This document shows, piece after piece, positions 8,741 through 17,254 of a stretch of 64,000 nt of DNA (the stretch's first letter is position 1; every line of letters begins with the position of its first letter). A model generated the notes under the pieces. That model ran no database searches, was not told the origin of the DNA, and worked only from the letters and a program-made list of their open reading frames with translations. The position numbers and the translations under genes were made by a program. Source of the stretch: an uncultured Gemmiger sp. (GTDB lineage: Bacteria > Bacillota > Clostridia > Oscillospirales > Ruminococcaceae); contig CANRCB010000002.1 in assembly GCA_947629015.1 (NCBI GenBank), positions 1-64,000 on the forward strand, given 5' to 3'.

Positions 8741-8775
8741 GGGCTCCCCCTCCTTGCCAAGGTTTGGATATTGCC

Positions 8776-8804
8776 AGTATAGCACGCCGCATCGCCAAAA
8801 GCAA
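8776..8804 (-). promoter_or_regulatory. Promoter of the GH2 operon
   Basis: Minus-strand TTGCTT (8804-8799), 17-bp spacer, TATACT (8781-8776), about 35 bases before the start codon. Confidence 0.75.
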
Positions 8805-8849
8805 GCCGCGCCTGCCCGCGCGGAAAGGGCTGGCGTTTTGCGCGTGGAT

Positions 8850-8859
8850 ATGCTATACT
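8850..8859 (+). promoter_or_regulatory. Extended -10 promoter of the DUF4230 gene
   Basis: TGC-TATACT (TATACT at 8854-8859) forms an extended -10 box; no good -35 is seen. It lies about 50 bases before the coding sequence. Confidence 0.5.
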
Positions 8860-8910
8860 GGTTTTGCCGGCAAAAAGCGGCAAATTTTGCAGGATGGGAT
8901 GTGGACGCGC

Positions 8911-9507
8911 ATGAAAATCAGCAAAAAGATCCTGGGGCTGGCGGCAGCGGCGGCGCTGTTTGCGGCCGGGGTGCTCGTCGCCTTGCAGCTGGGCCGCAGT
9001 GAGCCCGCCACCAGCACCGCACCGCTGGATTTTGAGGGCGCCCTCCATGACATTGGCGAGTTGGCGACCGCCGAATACGGCTATACCCTGACCCAGATCA
9101 CCGACAAGGAAGCCTTCAAGGTGCTGGGGCTGGAGATACCGTTCACCTCCAGCAAGATCATCTACAGCTACAGCGGCAACGTCAAGGCGGGGCTGGATTT
9201 CACCGCCATCGAGGTGAGCGTGAACGAGACCACCAAAACGGTGCGCGTGCATCTGCCGCAGGCGCAGATCCTGAGCTCCGAGGTGGATTTCAACAGTTTC
9301 CGCGTGTATGACGAGAGCAGCTCGGTGTTCAACCCCCTGACGATGGAGGACCTCAACCAGGGGCTTGTGGATTTCCAAAAGACCGGTGACGAGGAGGCCA
9401 TGGCCCACGGCGTGCTGGACAGCGCTGCCGAAAATGCCAAAAACCTGCTGCGCACCACCTTCGCGGGCTTTTTTGACCCGCAGGAATACCGCGTGGAATT
9501 TTATTGA
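8911..9507 (+). CDS. DUF4230 membrane-anchored protein
   Basis: A 198-residue protein with an N-terminal signal anchor (KISKKILGLAAAAALFAAG) and an extracytoplasmic domain of the DUF4230 type: a LATAEYGYT segment, then YSYSGNVKAGLDFTAIEVSVNETTKTVRVHLPQAQI, and a helical C-terminus ending in a Glu/Phe/Tyr strand. The family has no known biochemical role. An ATG four codons upstream (8899) is also possible; AGGATGGG fits either start poorly. Divergent from the GH2 operon and followed by an imperfect terminator hairpin. Confidence 0.75.
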   Translation: MKISKKILGLAAAAALFAAGVLVALQLGRSEPATSTAPLDFEGALHDIGELATAEYGYTLTQITDKEAFKVLGLEIPFTSSKIIYSYSGNVKAGLDFTAIEVSVNETTKTVRVHLPQAQILSSEVDFNSFRVYDESSSVFNPLTMEDLNQGLVDFQKTGDEEAMAHGVLDSAAENAKNLLRTTFAGFFDPQEYRVEFY

Positions 9508-9523
9508 GCGGTACCCCATTTTC

Positions 9524-9553
9524 GGCAGGCCACCGGGTGACCGGTGGCTTGCC
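9524..9553 (+). terminator. Terminator hairpin after the DUF4230 gene
   Basis: GGCAGGCCACCGG and CCGGTGGCTTGCC pair around GTGA with one mismatch. There is no T run, and the -35 box of the next promoter overlaps the 3' arm. Confidence 0.5.
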
Positions 9554-9577
9554 TTGCGCGGGCAGACGTTTTATAAT
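9549..9577 (+). promoter_or_regulatory. Promoter of murE-tsaD
   Basis: TTGCCT (9549-9554), 17-bp spacer and a perfect TATAAT (9572-9577), about 100 bases before the murE ATG. Confidence 0.75.
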
Positions 9578-9683
9578 AAAAGCGATCCCGGGCTGTGGGG
9601 CCGGTATATTTTGTGCGTACCGGCCGTATCGTATAGGGTGGGACAAGCCGCCCGCCATGCTGAGGAAGATGAGGTGAGAGGGT

Positions 9684-11189
9684 ATGCTGCTCAAAGAACT
9701 GGCCACGGGGTTGGACTATACCCTTGTGCAGGGCAAACTGAGCGTTGACATCAAGGACATCTACTACGATTCCCGCAAGGTGGTCACGGGCGGGCTGTTC
9801 GTGTGCATCGTGGGCACCGTGCGGGACAGCCATGACTTTGCCGCCGAGGTGGTGCGCAAGGGCGCCGTGGCGCTTGTCATCCAGCATGACCTGCCCGCCG
9901 GGGTGCTCGCCGCCATGCCGGACGTGACGGTGCTGCAATTCAGCAACACACGCTACGCGATGGCGATGCTCTCGGCCGCGCTGTTTGACCACCCGGCCCG
10001 CGCGATGACGATGATCGGCGTGACGGGCACCAAGGGCAAGACCACCACCACCCACATGATCCGCGCGGTGCTCACGGCTGCCGGGCACAAGGTGGGCATG
10101 GTGGGCACCAATGGCGTGTACTGGCCGGGCCACCACCATGACCTGAACAACACCACCCCCGAAAGCTATGAGTTGCAAAAGATCCTGCGCGAAATGGCGG
10201 ACCGCAGCTGCGACGCCTGCGTGATGGAGGTGAGCAGCCAGGGCCTTATGATGGACCGCGTGGCGGGCATCCACTACAAAGTGGGCGTGTTCACCAACCT
10301 GTACCCGGACCACATCGGCCCCGGCGAGCACGCCAGCTTTGAGGAGTACCGCGCCTGGAAGGGCGAGCTGTTCAAGCGCTGCGACGTGGGCGTCGTGAAC
10401 GCCGACGACGAAAATACCCGGCCGCTGCTGCTGGGGCATACCTGCCGCCTTGTGACGTATGGCATGGCGGACACGAGCCCCGCGGCCGACTACCGCGCCG
10501 CCCGCGCCTACCGCCTGCTGCGCACCAAGACCATGCTGGGCGTCGCCTTTGCCCTGACGGAGCCGGACGGCCGCGGCATGGAGGTCGAGGTGGGCATGCC
10601 GGGGCTGTTCAGCATCTACAACGCGCTGGCCACCATCGGCATGGCCAGGGCGCTAAACATCGGGGCGGACGCCATCCGCGAGGGGCTGCGCACCGCCGTG
10701 GTCAAGGGCCGGGTGGAGCTGGTGCCCATCAGCGAAAAATTCACCATCCTGATCGACTACGCCCATAACGAGGCCGCCGCCGAAAGCCTGCTTGAGACGC
10801 TGCGCGCCTACCGGCCCAACCGGCTGGTGGTGCTGTTCGGCTGCGGGGGCAACCGCAGCGTGCTGCGCCGCTACGGCATGGGCGAGGTGTGCAGCAAAAT
10901 GGCGGATTTTTGCATCCTGACCGAGGACAACAACCGCTACGAAAAGGTCGAGGATATCCTGGCCGACATCAAAAAGGGCATCGCCAAGGGCCGGCCCGAC
11001 GTGCCTTTTGTCGAGATACCCGACCGGCTGGACGCGCTGCACTACGCCATCGACAACGCGCAGGCAGGGGATCTGATCGCCGTCATCGGCAAAGGGCACG
11101 AGACCTACCGCGACCGTATGGGCGTAAAAACGCCGTTTTTGGAGCGGGAGCTCATCGAAGAATACGCCGCCGCGCGCGGCGTGGAGTGA
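9684..11189 (+). CDS. murE: UDP-MurNAc-tripeptide synthetase (MurE family)
   Basis: Adds the third amino acid (meso-DAP or L-Lys) to UDP-MurNAc-L-Ala-D-Glu in cytoplasmic peptidoglycan synthesis. The 501 residues contain the N-terminal UDP-binding domain (DIYYDSRKV), the Mur ligase P-loop GVTGTKGKTTTTHMI, the NNTTPESYELQ and MEVSSQGL segments, and the C-terminal domain with IDYAHN, GCGGNR and IGKGHE. The loop that selects the amino acid usually reads DNPR in DAP enzymes; here it is DNNR (in TEDNNRYE), so the Arg is kept but the Pro is lost. Start supported by AGGTGAGAGGG. tsaD follows in the same direction. Confidence 0.92.
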   Translation: MLLKELATGLDYTLVQGKLSVDIKDIYYDSRKVVTGGLFVCIVGTVRDSHDFAAEVVRKGAVALVIQHDLPAGVLAAMPDVTVLQFSNTRYAMAMLSAALFDHPARAMTMIGVTGTKGKTTTTHMIRAVLTAAGHKVGMVGTNGVYWPGHHHDLNNTTPESYELQKILREMADRSCDACVMEVSSQGLMMDRVAGIHYKVGVFTNLYPDHIGPGEHASFEEYRAWKGELFKRCDVGVVNADDENTRPLLLGHTCRLVTYGMADTSPAADYRAARAYRLLRTKTMLGVAFALTEPDGRGMEVEVGMPGLFSIYNALATIGMARALNIGADAIREGLRTAVVKGRVELVPISEKFTILIDYAHNEAAAESLLETLRAYRPNRLVVLFGCGGNRSVLRRYGMGEVCSKMADFCILTEDNNRYEKVEDILADIKKGIAKGRPDVPFVEIPDRLDALHYAIDNAQAGDLIAVIGKGHETYRDRMGVKTPFLERELIEEYAAARGVE

Positions 11190-11246
11190 ATGCCCTCCGC
11201 AAAGGTTTTACGGAACGTATAATTTTTTAAAGGTGAAATTTCCTGT

Positions 11247-12254
11247 ATGTATATTCTTGGCATTGAGTCGAGCTGTGACGAGACGGCCGCCGCCGTGGTG
11301 GAGGACGGGCGCATTTTGCGCTCCAACGTCATCAGCTCCAGCGTGAAGGAGCAGGCGCTCTACGGCGGGGTGGTGCCGGAGATCGCGAGCCGGCGGCACA
11401 TCGAGGCCGTCAGCGCCGTGGCGTGCAGGGCGCTGGCCGATGCCGGCCTGCGGGCAAATGACCTGGGCGCCGTGGCCGTGACCTTTGCGCCGGGGCTCAT
11501 CGGCGCGGTGCTGGTGGGGGTCAACTTTGCCAAGGGGCTGGCGTATGCCGCCGGCAAGCCGCTGGTGCCGGTGCACCATCTGCGCGGGCACATCGCCGCC
11601 AACTATCTGACCCACCCCGACCTTGCGCCCCCGTTTTTGTGCCTTGTGGCCAGCGGCGGGCACAGCCACATCGTGCAGGTGGAGGGGTATTGCCGGTTCA
11701 AGGTCCTGGGGCGCACGGTGGACGACGCCGCCGGCGAAGCGTTTGACAAGGTGGCCCGCACGCTGGGCCTGCCCTACCCCGGCGGGCCGAGCGTGGCGCA
11801 GGCCGCCAAAACCGGCGACGCCAAGGCCTACAGGCTGCCGGTGCCCAAGGTGGAGGGCCGCTACAACGTGAGTTTTTCGGGGCTGAAAACCGCCGTCATC
11901 AACGAGGTGCACAACGCCGCCCAGCGCGGCGAGGAGATCCGTGTGGCGGATATGGCGGCCAGCTTCCAGGAGCGCATCGCGCAGATACTGGCCAAAAAGC
12001 TGCTGGCCGCGGCGGCGGATACCGGCGCCAAAACGGTGGCGCTGGCGGGCGGCGTGGCGGCCAACGGCCGGCTGCGCCAGCTGGTGAACGACGGCGCGCA
12101 GAAGCTGGGCGCGCGCGTGGTGCTGCCGGAACTGAAATTTTGCGGCGACAACGCCGCCATGATCGCCGCGCAGGGGTACTATGAGTACATGGACGGCAAC
12201 ATCGCCGCGCTCGACCTCAACGGCCTGCCGACCCTGGGCATCGACTACCGGTAA
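11247..12254 (+). CDS. tsaD: tRNA N6-threonylcarbamoyladenosine synthase TsaD
   Basis: Transfers threonylcarbamoyl from TC-AMP to A37 of ANN-decoding tRNAs. The 335-residue protein has the ASKHA-fold start MYILGIESSCDETAAAVV, the metal-binding HHLRGH motif (both His kept), the LVASGGHSHIV segment, SFSGLKTAV and the C-terminal CGDNAAMIA with a metal-ligand Asp. Preceded by AGGTGAAA. TsaB and TsaE are not in the window. A GC-rich palindrome at 12301-12323 may end its transcript. Confidence 0.96.
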   Translation: MYILGIESSCDETAAAVVEDGRILRSNVISSSVKEQALYGGVVPEIASRRHIEAVSAVACRALADAGLRANDLGAVAVTFAPGLIGAVLVGVNFAKGLAYAAGKPLVPVHHLRGHIAANYLTHPDLAPPFLCLVASGGHSHIVQVEGYCRFKVLGRTVDDAAGEAFDKVARTLGLPYPGGPSVAQAAKTGDAKAYRLPVPKVEGRYNVSFSGLKTAVINEVHNAAQRGEEIRVADMAASFQERIAQILAKKLLAAAADTGAKTVALAGGVAANGRLRQLVNDGAQKLGARVVLPELKFCGDNAAMIAAQGYYEYMDGNIAALDLNGLPTLGIDYR

Positions 12255-12300
12255 AGCCGGTCGCCGCGCACGGGCCGCGGCGCCCCGCCAGAAAAGCCAC

Positions 12301-12323
12301 AGCAGGCACCGGCGGTGCCTGCT
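12301..12323 (+). terminator. Putative terminator after tsaD
   Basis: AGCAGGCACC-GGC-GGTGCCTGCT is a perfect 10-bp stem with a 3-base loop, but no T run follows. Confidence 0.45.
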
Positions 12324-12352
12324 GTCTGCGTCATCGCTGCCGTACGGAAGCG

Positions 12353-12559
12353 TGTAGGGCGGGCTCTTGAGCCCGCCGCGGCGCAAACGGGTGCCCGATA
12401 TCCCCTTATGGCGCGCGTACGCGCGCCGCCCATTTCGGAACGCCCTCGCTCCGCTTCGCTACGCTCCGGGACGTTTTTGCCAAAGCAAATTTTTATCGGG
12501 CGATAAAAATTTGCTTTGCGCGGCGCATGGCGCCGCGGGCAAAAACCCCCGCCCTACAA
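12353..12559. repeat. MITE-like repeat with TGTAGGGCGGG ends
   Basis: The 564-bp gap between tsaD and glnS has no gene. It holds an element bounded by inverted ends TGTAGGGCGGG...CCCGCCCTACA. Inside, GGGCGGGCTCTTGAGCCCGCC matches the element at 17083-17162 exactly, and GCAAATTTTTATC...GATAAAAATTTGC forms a long AT-rich hairpin. Confidence 0.65.
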
Positions 12560-12586
12560 ACGGATGATACGTTTCTCGCAGTATAC

Positions 12587-12663
12587 GGGCCGATTGTAAT
12601 CGGCCCCTACGGGATGGCCGTGAACGTTCCCATTTGTTTGTAGGGGCCGGATCCGGCCCGCGG
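12587..12663. repeat. Two facing GTAGGGGCCG-type palindromes
   Basis: GGGCCGATTGTAATCGGCCC, followed by CCTACGG, and then TGTAGGGGCCGGATCCGGCCC in the opposite sense. They share the TGTAGGGG/CCCCTACA end with the element at 58156-58236. Confidence 0.5.
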
Positions 12664-12756
12664 GCGGCGCTGCGCCGGCCTGTGGCGGCAGCGCTGCGCG
12701 GGGCCCACGGGGCGCGCCGGCGTTTTTGCGCGCGGGCCAAACGGCATTTTACCCCC

Positions 12757-12785
12757 TTGCGCAAAACCGCGCGGCGTTGTAAAAT
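12757..12785 (+). promoter_or_regulatory. Promoter of glnS
   Basis: TTGCGC (12757-12762), 17-bp spacer, TAAAAT (12780-12785), 34 bases before the ATG. Confidence 0.65.
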
Positions 12786-12818
12786 AGGGACATTCCAGTT
12801 TTGGCAGGAGTGGGAAGT

Positions 12819-14480
12819 ATGGCAGAGGAAAAGTTCCAGAATTTTTTGACCGAAGTCGTGGACGCCGACCTGGCGGAGGGCAAGGTCGACCATGTGCACA
12901 CGCGGTTCCCGCCGGAGCCCAACGGCTACCTGCACATCGGCTCGGCCAAGGCCATCTACATCAATTGTATGATGGCCAAAACCTACGGCGGGCAGTTCAA
13001 CCTGCGGTATGACGACACCAACCCCGCCCGCGAGGACGACGAGTATGTGCAGAGCATTTTGCGGGATCTGCGCTGGCTGGGCGCCGAGCCCAACGGCGGC
13101 ATCTTTTACGGCAGCGATTATTTTGAGCAGTGCTACCAGCTGGCCGAAAAGCTCATCCTGGACGGCAAAGCCTATGTGGACGACCTGACCCGCGAGCAGA
13201 TGCAGGAGTACCGCGGCAACGACGCCGGCAAGCCCAGCCGCCCCAGCCCCTACCGTGACCGCACGCCGGAGGAAAACCTTGACCTGTTCCGCCGTATGCG
13301 TGCGGGGGAATTTGCCGACGGCGAAAAGACGCTGCGCGCCAAGATAGACCTGGCCAGCCCCAACATGAATATGCGGGACCCGGCCATCTACCGCATCAAG
13401 CACGTGAGCCATCACCGCCAGGGCGACAAGTGGTGCATCTATCCGCTCTATGACTACGCGCACCCCATCCAGGACGCCATTGAGGGCATCACCCACTCGA
13501 TGTGCAGTTTGGAGTTTGAGAACCACCGCCCCCTGTATGACTGGGTGGTGGCCAACCTCTTTGGCGGGGAGTTCCCCAAACAGCGGGAATTTGCGCGCCT
13601 CAACGTGACCAACACCGTGATGAGCAAGCGCTACCTGCGCGAGCTGGTGGAGGAGCACATCGTGGACGGCTGGGATGACCCGCGTATGCCCACGCTGTGC
13701 GGGCTGCGCCGGCGCGGCTACACGCCCGCGAGCATCTTCCGCTTTGTGCAGGGGGCGGGCATCTCCAAGGCGGACAGCATCGTGGATATGCGCCAGCTGG
13801 AGGCGGTCATCCGCGCCGAATTGGAGCCGGGCGCCGCGCGCCGCGTGGCGGTGCTGGACCCCGTCAGGCTCGTCATCGACAACTACCCCGCCGGCAAGGT
13901 GGAGTATTTTGACCTGCCCAACAACCCCAACCGCGACGCGGGCGACGATACCACCCGGCCGGTGGCTTTCTCGGGCGAGGTGTGGATCGACCGGAGCGAC
14001 TTTTTTGAGGTGCCGCCGCCCAAGTTCAAGCGCCTGACCCTTGGCAGCGAGGTGCGGCTGATGGGCGCCTACCTTGTGCGCTGCACCGGTATTGACAAGG
14101 ACGAGGCCGGCCGCATCACCGCCATCCACGCCGAGGCGGATCTTGCCACCGGCAACGGCAACCCGGCCGACGGGCGCAAGGTGCGCGGCACCATCCATTG
14201 GGTGAGCTGCGCGCACGGCGTGGAGCGCGAGGTGCGTTTGTATGACAAGCTGTTCACCGAGGCGAACATGAACGCCATCCCTGAGGAGGCCGATTTCAAG
14301 GACTACCTCAACCCCGACAGCGTGCAGGTCTTCCCGCACGCCATGCTGGAGGCGGCGCTGGCGGATGCCAAACCCGGGGAGCGGTTCCAGTTCGTGCGCA
14401 TGGGGTATTTCACCCCCGACGAACATGACCCGCGCGTGTACAACCGCATCGTCACGCTCAAGGACAGTTTCAAGCTGTGA
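12819..14480 (+). CDS. glnS: Glutamine--tRNA ligase
   Basis: Charges tRNA-Gln with glutamine in one ATP-dependent step. The 553-residue class I synthetase has FPPEPNGYLHIGSAK (HIGH-type motif), NLRYDDTNP, PLYDYAHPIQDAIEGITHS (which separates GlnRS from GluRS) and VMSKRYL (KMSKS-type motif), followed by the two beta-barrel anticodon-binding domains (about 335-553, with INYP-like VIDNYPAGKVEYF). The ATG at 12819 follows AGGAG by 8 bases. Most Firmicutes use the GatCAB route, so a GlnRS is taxonomically informative. Confidence 0.96.
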   Translation: MAEEKFQNFLTEVVDADLAEGKVDHVHTRFPPEPNGYLHIGSAKAIYINCMMAKTYGGQFNLRYDDTNPAREDDEYVQSILRDLRWLGAEPNGGIFYGSDYFEQCYQLAEKLILDGKAYVDDLTREQMQEYRGNDAGKPSRPSPYRDRTPEENLDLFRRMRAGEFADGEKTLRAKIDLASPNMNMRDPAIYRIKHVSHHRQGDKWCIYPLYDYAHPIQDAIEGITHSMCSLEFENHRPLYDWVVANLFGGEFPKQREFARLNVTNTVMSKRYLRELVEEHIVDGWDDPRMPTLCGLRRRGYTPASIFRFVQGAGISKADSIVDMRQLEAVIRAELEPGAARRVAVLDPVRLVIDNYPAGKVEYFDLPNNPNRDAGDDTTRPVAFSGEVWIDRSDFFEVPPPKFKRLTLGSEVRLMGAYLVRCTGIDKDEAGRITAIHAEADLATGNGNPADGRKVRGTIHWVSCAHGVEREVRLYDKLFTEANMNAIPEEADFKDYLNPDSVQVFPHAMLEAALADAKPGERFQFVRMGYFTPDEHDPRVYNRIVTLKDSFKL

Positions 14481-14515
14481 AGGGCCGGGCATAAAACATA
14501 AAAAACAGGTAAAGT

Positions 14516-14550
14516 ATCGCCCTCGGCTGTGCATATCAGCCGAGGGCGAT
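14516..14550. terminator. Bidirectional terminator between glnS and aspS
   Basis: ATCGCCCTCGGCT (14516-14528) and AGCCGAGGGCGAT (14538-14550) pair perfectly between the two convergent genes. The same ATCGCCCTCG stem occurs at 5350-5384 and its right half at 44775-44784. Confidence 0.75.
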
Positions 14551-14571
14551 GGGTTTCCCATATCCCTTTTA

Positions 14572-16353
<1,782 letters not shown>

Positions 16354-16393
16354 AACAATATCCCCTTTTTCGCTACAGTTTCCCGGTATGGGT

Positions 16394-16422
16394 ATTATAG
16401 CGCGGCGCGGGCGTTTTGGCAA
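16394..16422 (-). promoter_or_regulatory. Promoter of aspS
   Basis: Minus-strand TTGCCA (16422-16417), 17-bp spacer, TATAAT (16399-16394), 41 bases before the start. Confidence 0.8.
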
Positions 16423-16457
16423 GCGGTTTGCCCGCGGCGCGGCTCGCAAAGCCGCAC

Positions 16458-16486
16458 TTGCCAAAGCCCGGCTTTTTGTGTATAAT
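16458..16486 (+). promoter_or_regulatory. Promoter of the COG2426-like gene
   Basis: TTGCCA (16458-16463), 17-bp spacer, TATAAT (16481-16486). The same hexamers and spacing occur in the divergent aspS promoter 36 bp away. Confidence 0.8.
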
Positions 16487-16537
16487 GGGCGCTGTGCACC
16501 CCTTGTCCCCCACCACCGTACTGTGAGGAGTTTGGCT

Positions 16538-17017
16538 ATGCTGCAAAAATATCTGGCTGTGTTTTTTATCTCGATGGTGCCGCTGATCGAGCTGCGCGGG
16601 GCCATCCCCTACGGCGTTTTGTTCGGCCTGCCGCTGTGGAGCACCTACATCGTGGCCATCATCGGCAATATGCTGCCGGTGCCCTTCATCTTTTTCTTTG
16701 CGCGCAAGGTGCTGGAATGGGGCGCCGACAAGCCGGTCATCGGCAAATTTTTCAACTTCTGCCTGCAAAAGGGCCACAAAGGCGGCGAAAAGCTGAAAGC
16801 CACCGCCGGGCGCGGGCTGTTTGTGGCGCTTTTGCTGTTTGTGGGCATCCCGCTGCCGGGCACCGGCGCGTGGACGGGTACGCTGGCCGCGAGCCTTTTG
16901 GATATGGACTTTAAAAGCAGCGTGCTGGCCTGCATGGGCGGCGTGCTGCTGGCCGGGTGCATCATGGGCGCCCTGAGCGCGTTGGGCGTGACGGCGTTTG
17001 GCATCGTGGCGGCGTAA
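16538..17017 (+). CDS. Small multidrug-export-type membrane protein (COG2426)
   Basis: A 159-residue integral membrane protein with at least four spans. The first two carry the family's SMVPLIELRGAIPYGV and IAIIGNMLPVPFIFFFARKVLEW-like motifs; a basic loop FCLQKGHKGGEKLKA and LFVGIPLPGTGAWTG follow. This matches COG2426 (putative small multi-drug export protein, DedA-like LRGAIP motif). Transport activity is unproven for the family. Start at 16538 with GAGGAG upstream and its own strong promoter; divergent from aspS. Confidence 0.8.
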   Translation: MLQKYLAVFFISMVPLIELRGAIPYGVLFGLPLWSTYIVAIIGNMLPVPFIFFFARKVLEWGADKPVIGKFFNFCLQKGHKGGEKLKATAGRGLFVALLLFVGIPLPGTGAWTGTLAASLLDMDFKSSVLACMGGVLLAGCIMGALSALGVTAFGIVAA

Positions 17018-17045
17018 AGTACCGCAAAATAAAGGGCAGAGGCCT

Positions 17046-17200
17046 CAGACTGTCGAAAAACGATAGTTGCCTTATGGACGTGTGCAGGGCGGGCTCTTGA
17101 GCCCGCCGGAAAACGTCGTTGCAGCGGCAAGGGGGCGCGGCGAGGCAAGCCCCCGCCCTACAAATCTACCCATAAAAGCGCATTCTTTGATACACTGACC
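17046..17200. repeat. Composite repeat: AGACTGTCGAAAAA end plus TGCAGGGCGGG/CCCGCCCTACA core
   Basis: CAGACTGTCGAAAAA (17046-17060) is followed by an 80-bp core (17083-17162) sharing GGGCGGGCTCTTGAGCCCGCC with 12357-12377. The right end TTTGATACACTGA resembles an inverted copy of the left end. A related composite is at 58114-58275 and a solo left end at 41176-41190. Confidence 0.6.
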
Positions 17201-17230
17201 CCCGCCCGGCGCATAGGCGCCGGGCGGGGG
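17199..17230. terminator. Terminator between the export gene and the LRR gene
   Basis: CCCCCGCCCGGCGC and GCGCCGGGCGGGGG form a 14-bp stem; T-rich sequence (GTTTGTGTTTTT) follows on the plus strand. It is nearly the same hairpin as that at 3301. Confidence 0.75.
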
Positions 17231-17254
17231 CCTGCGTTTGTGTTTTTGGAGGGG

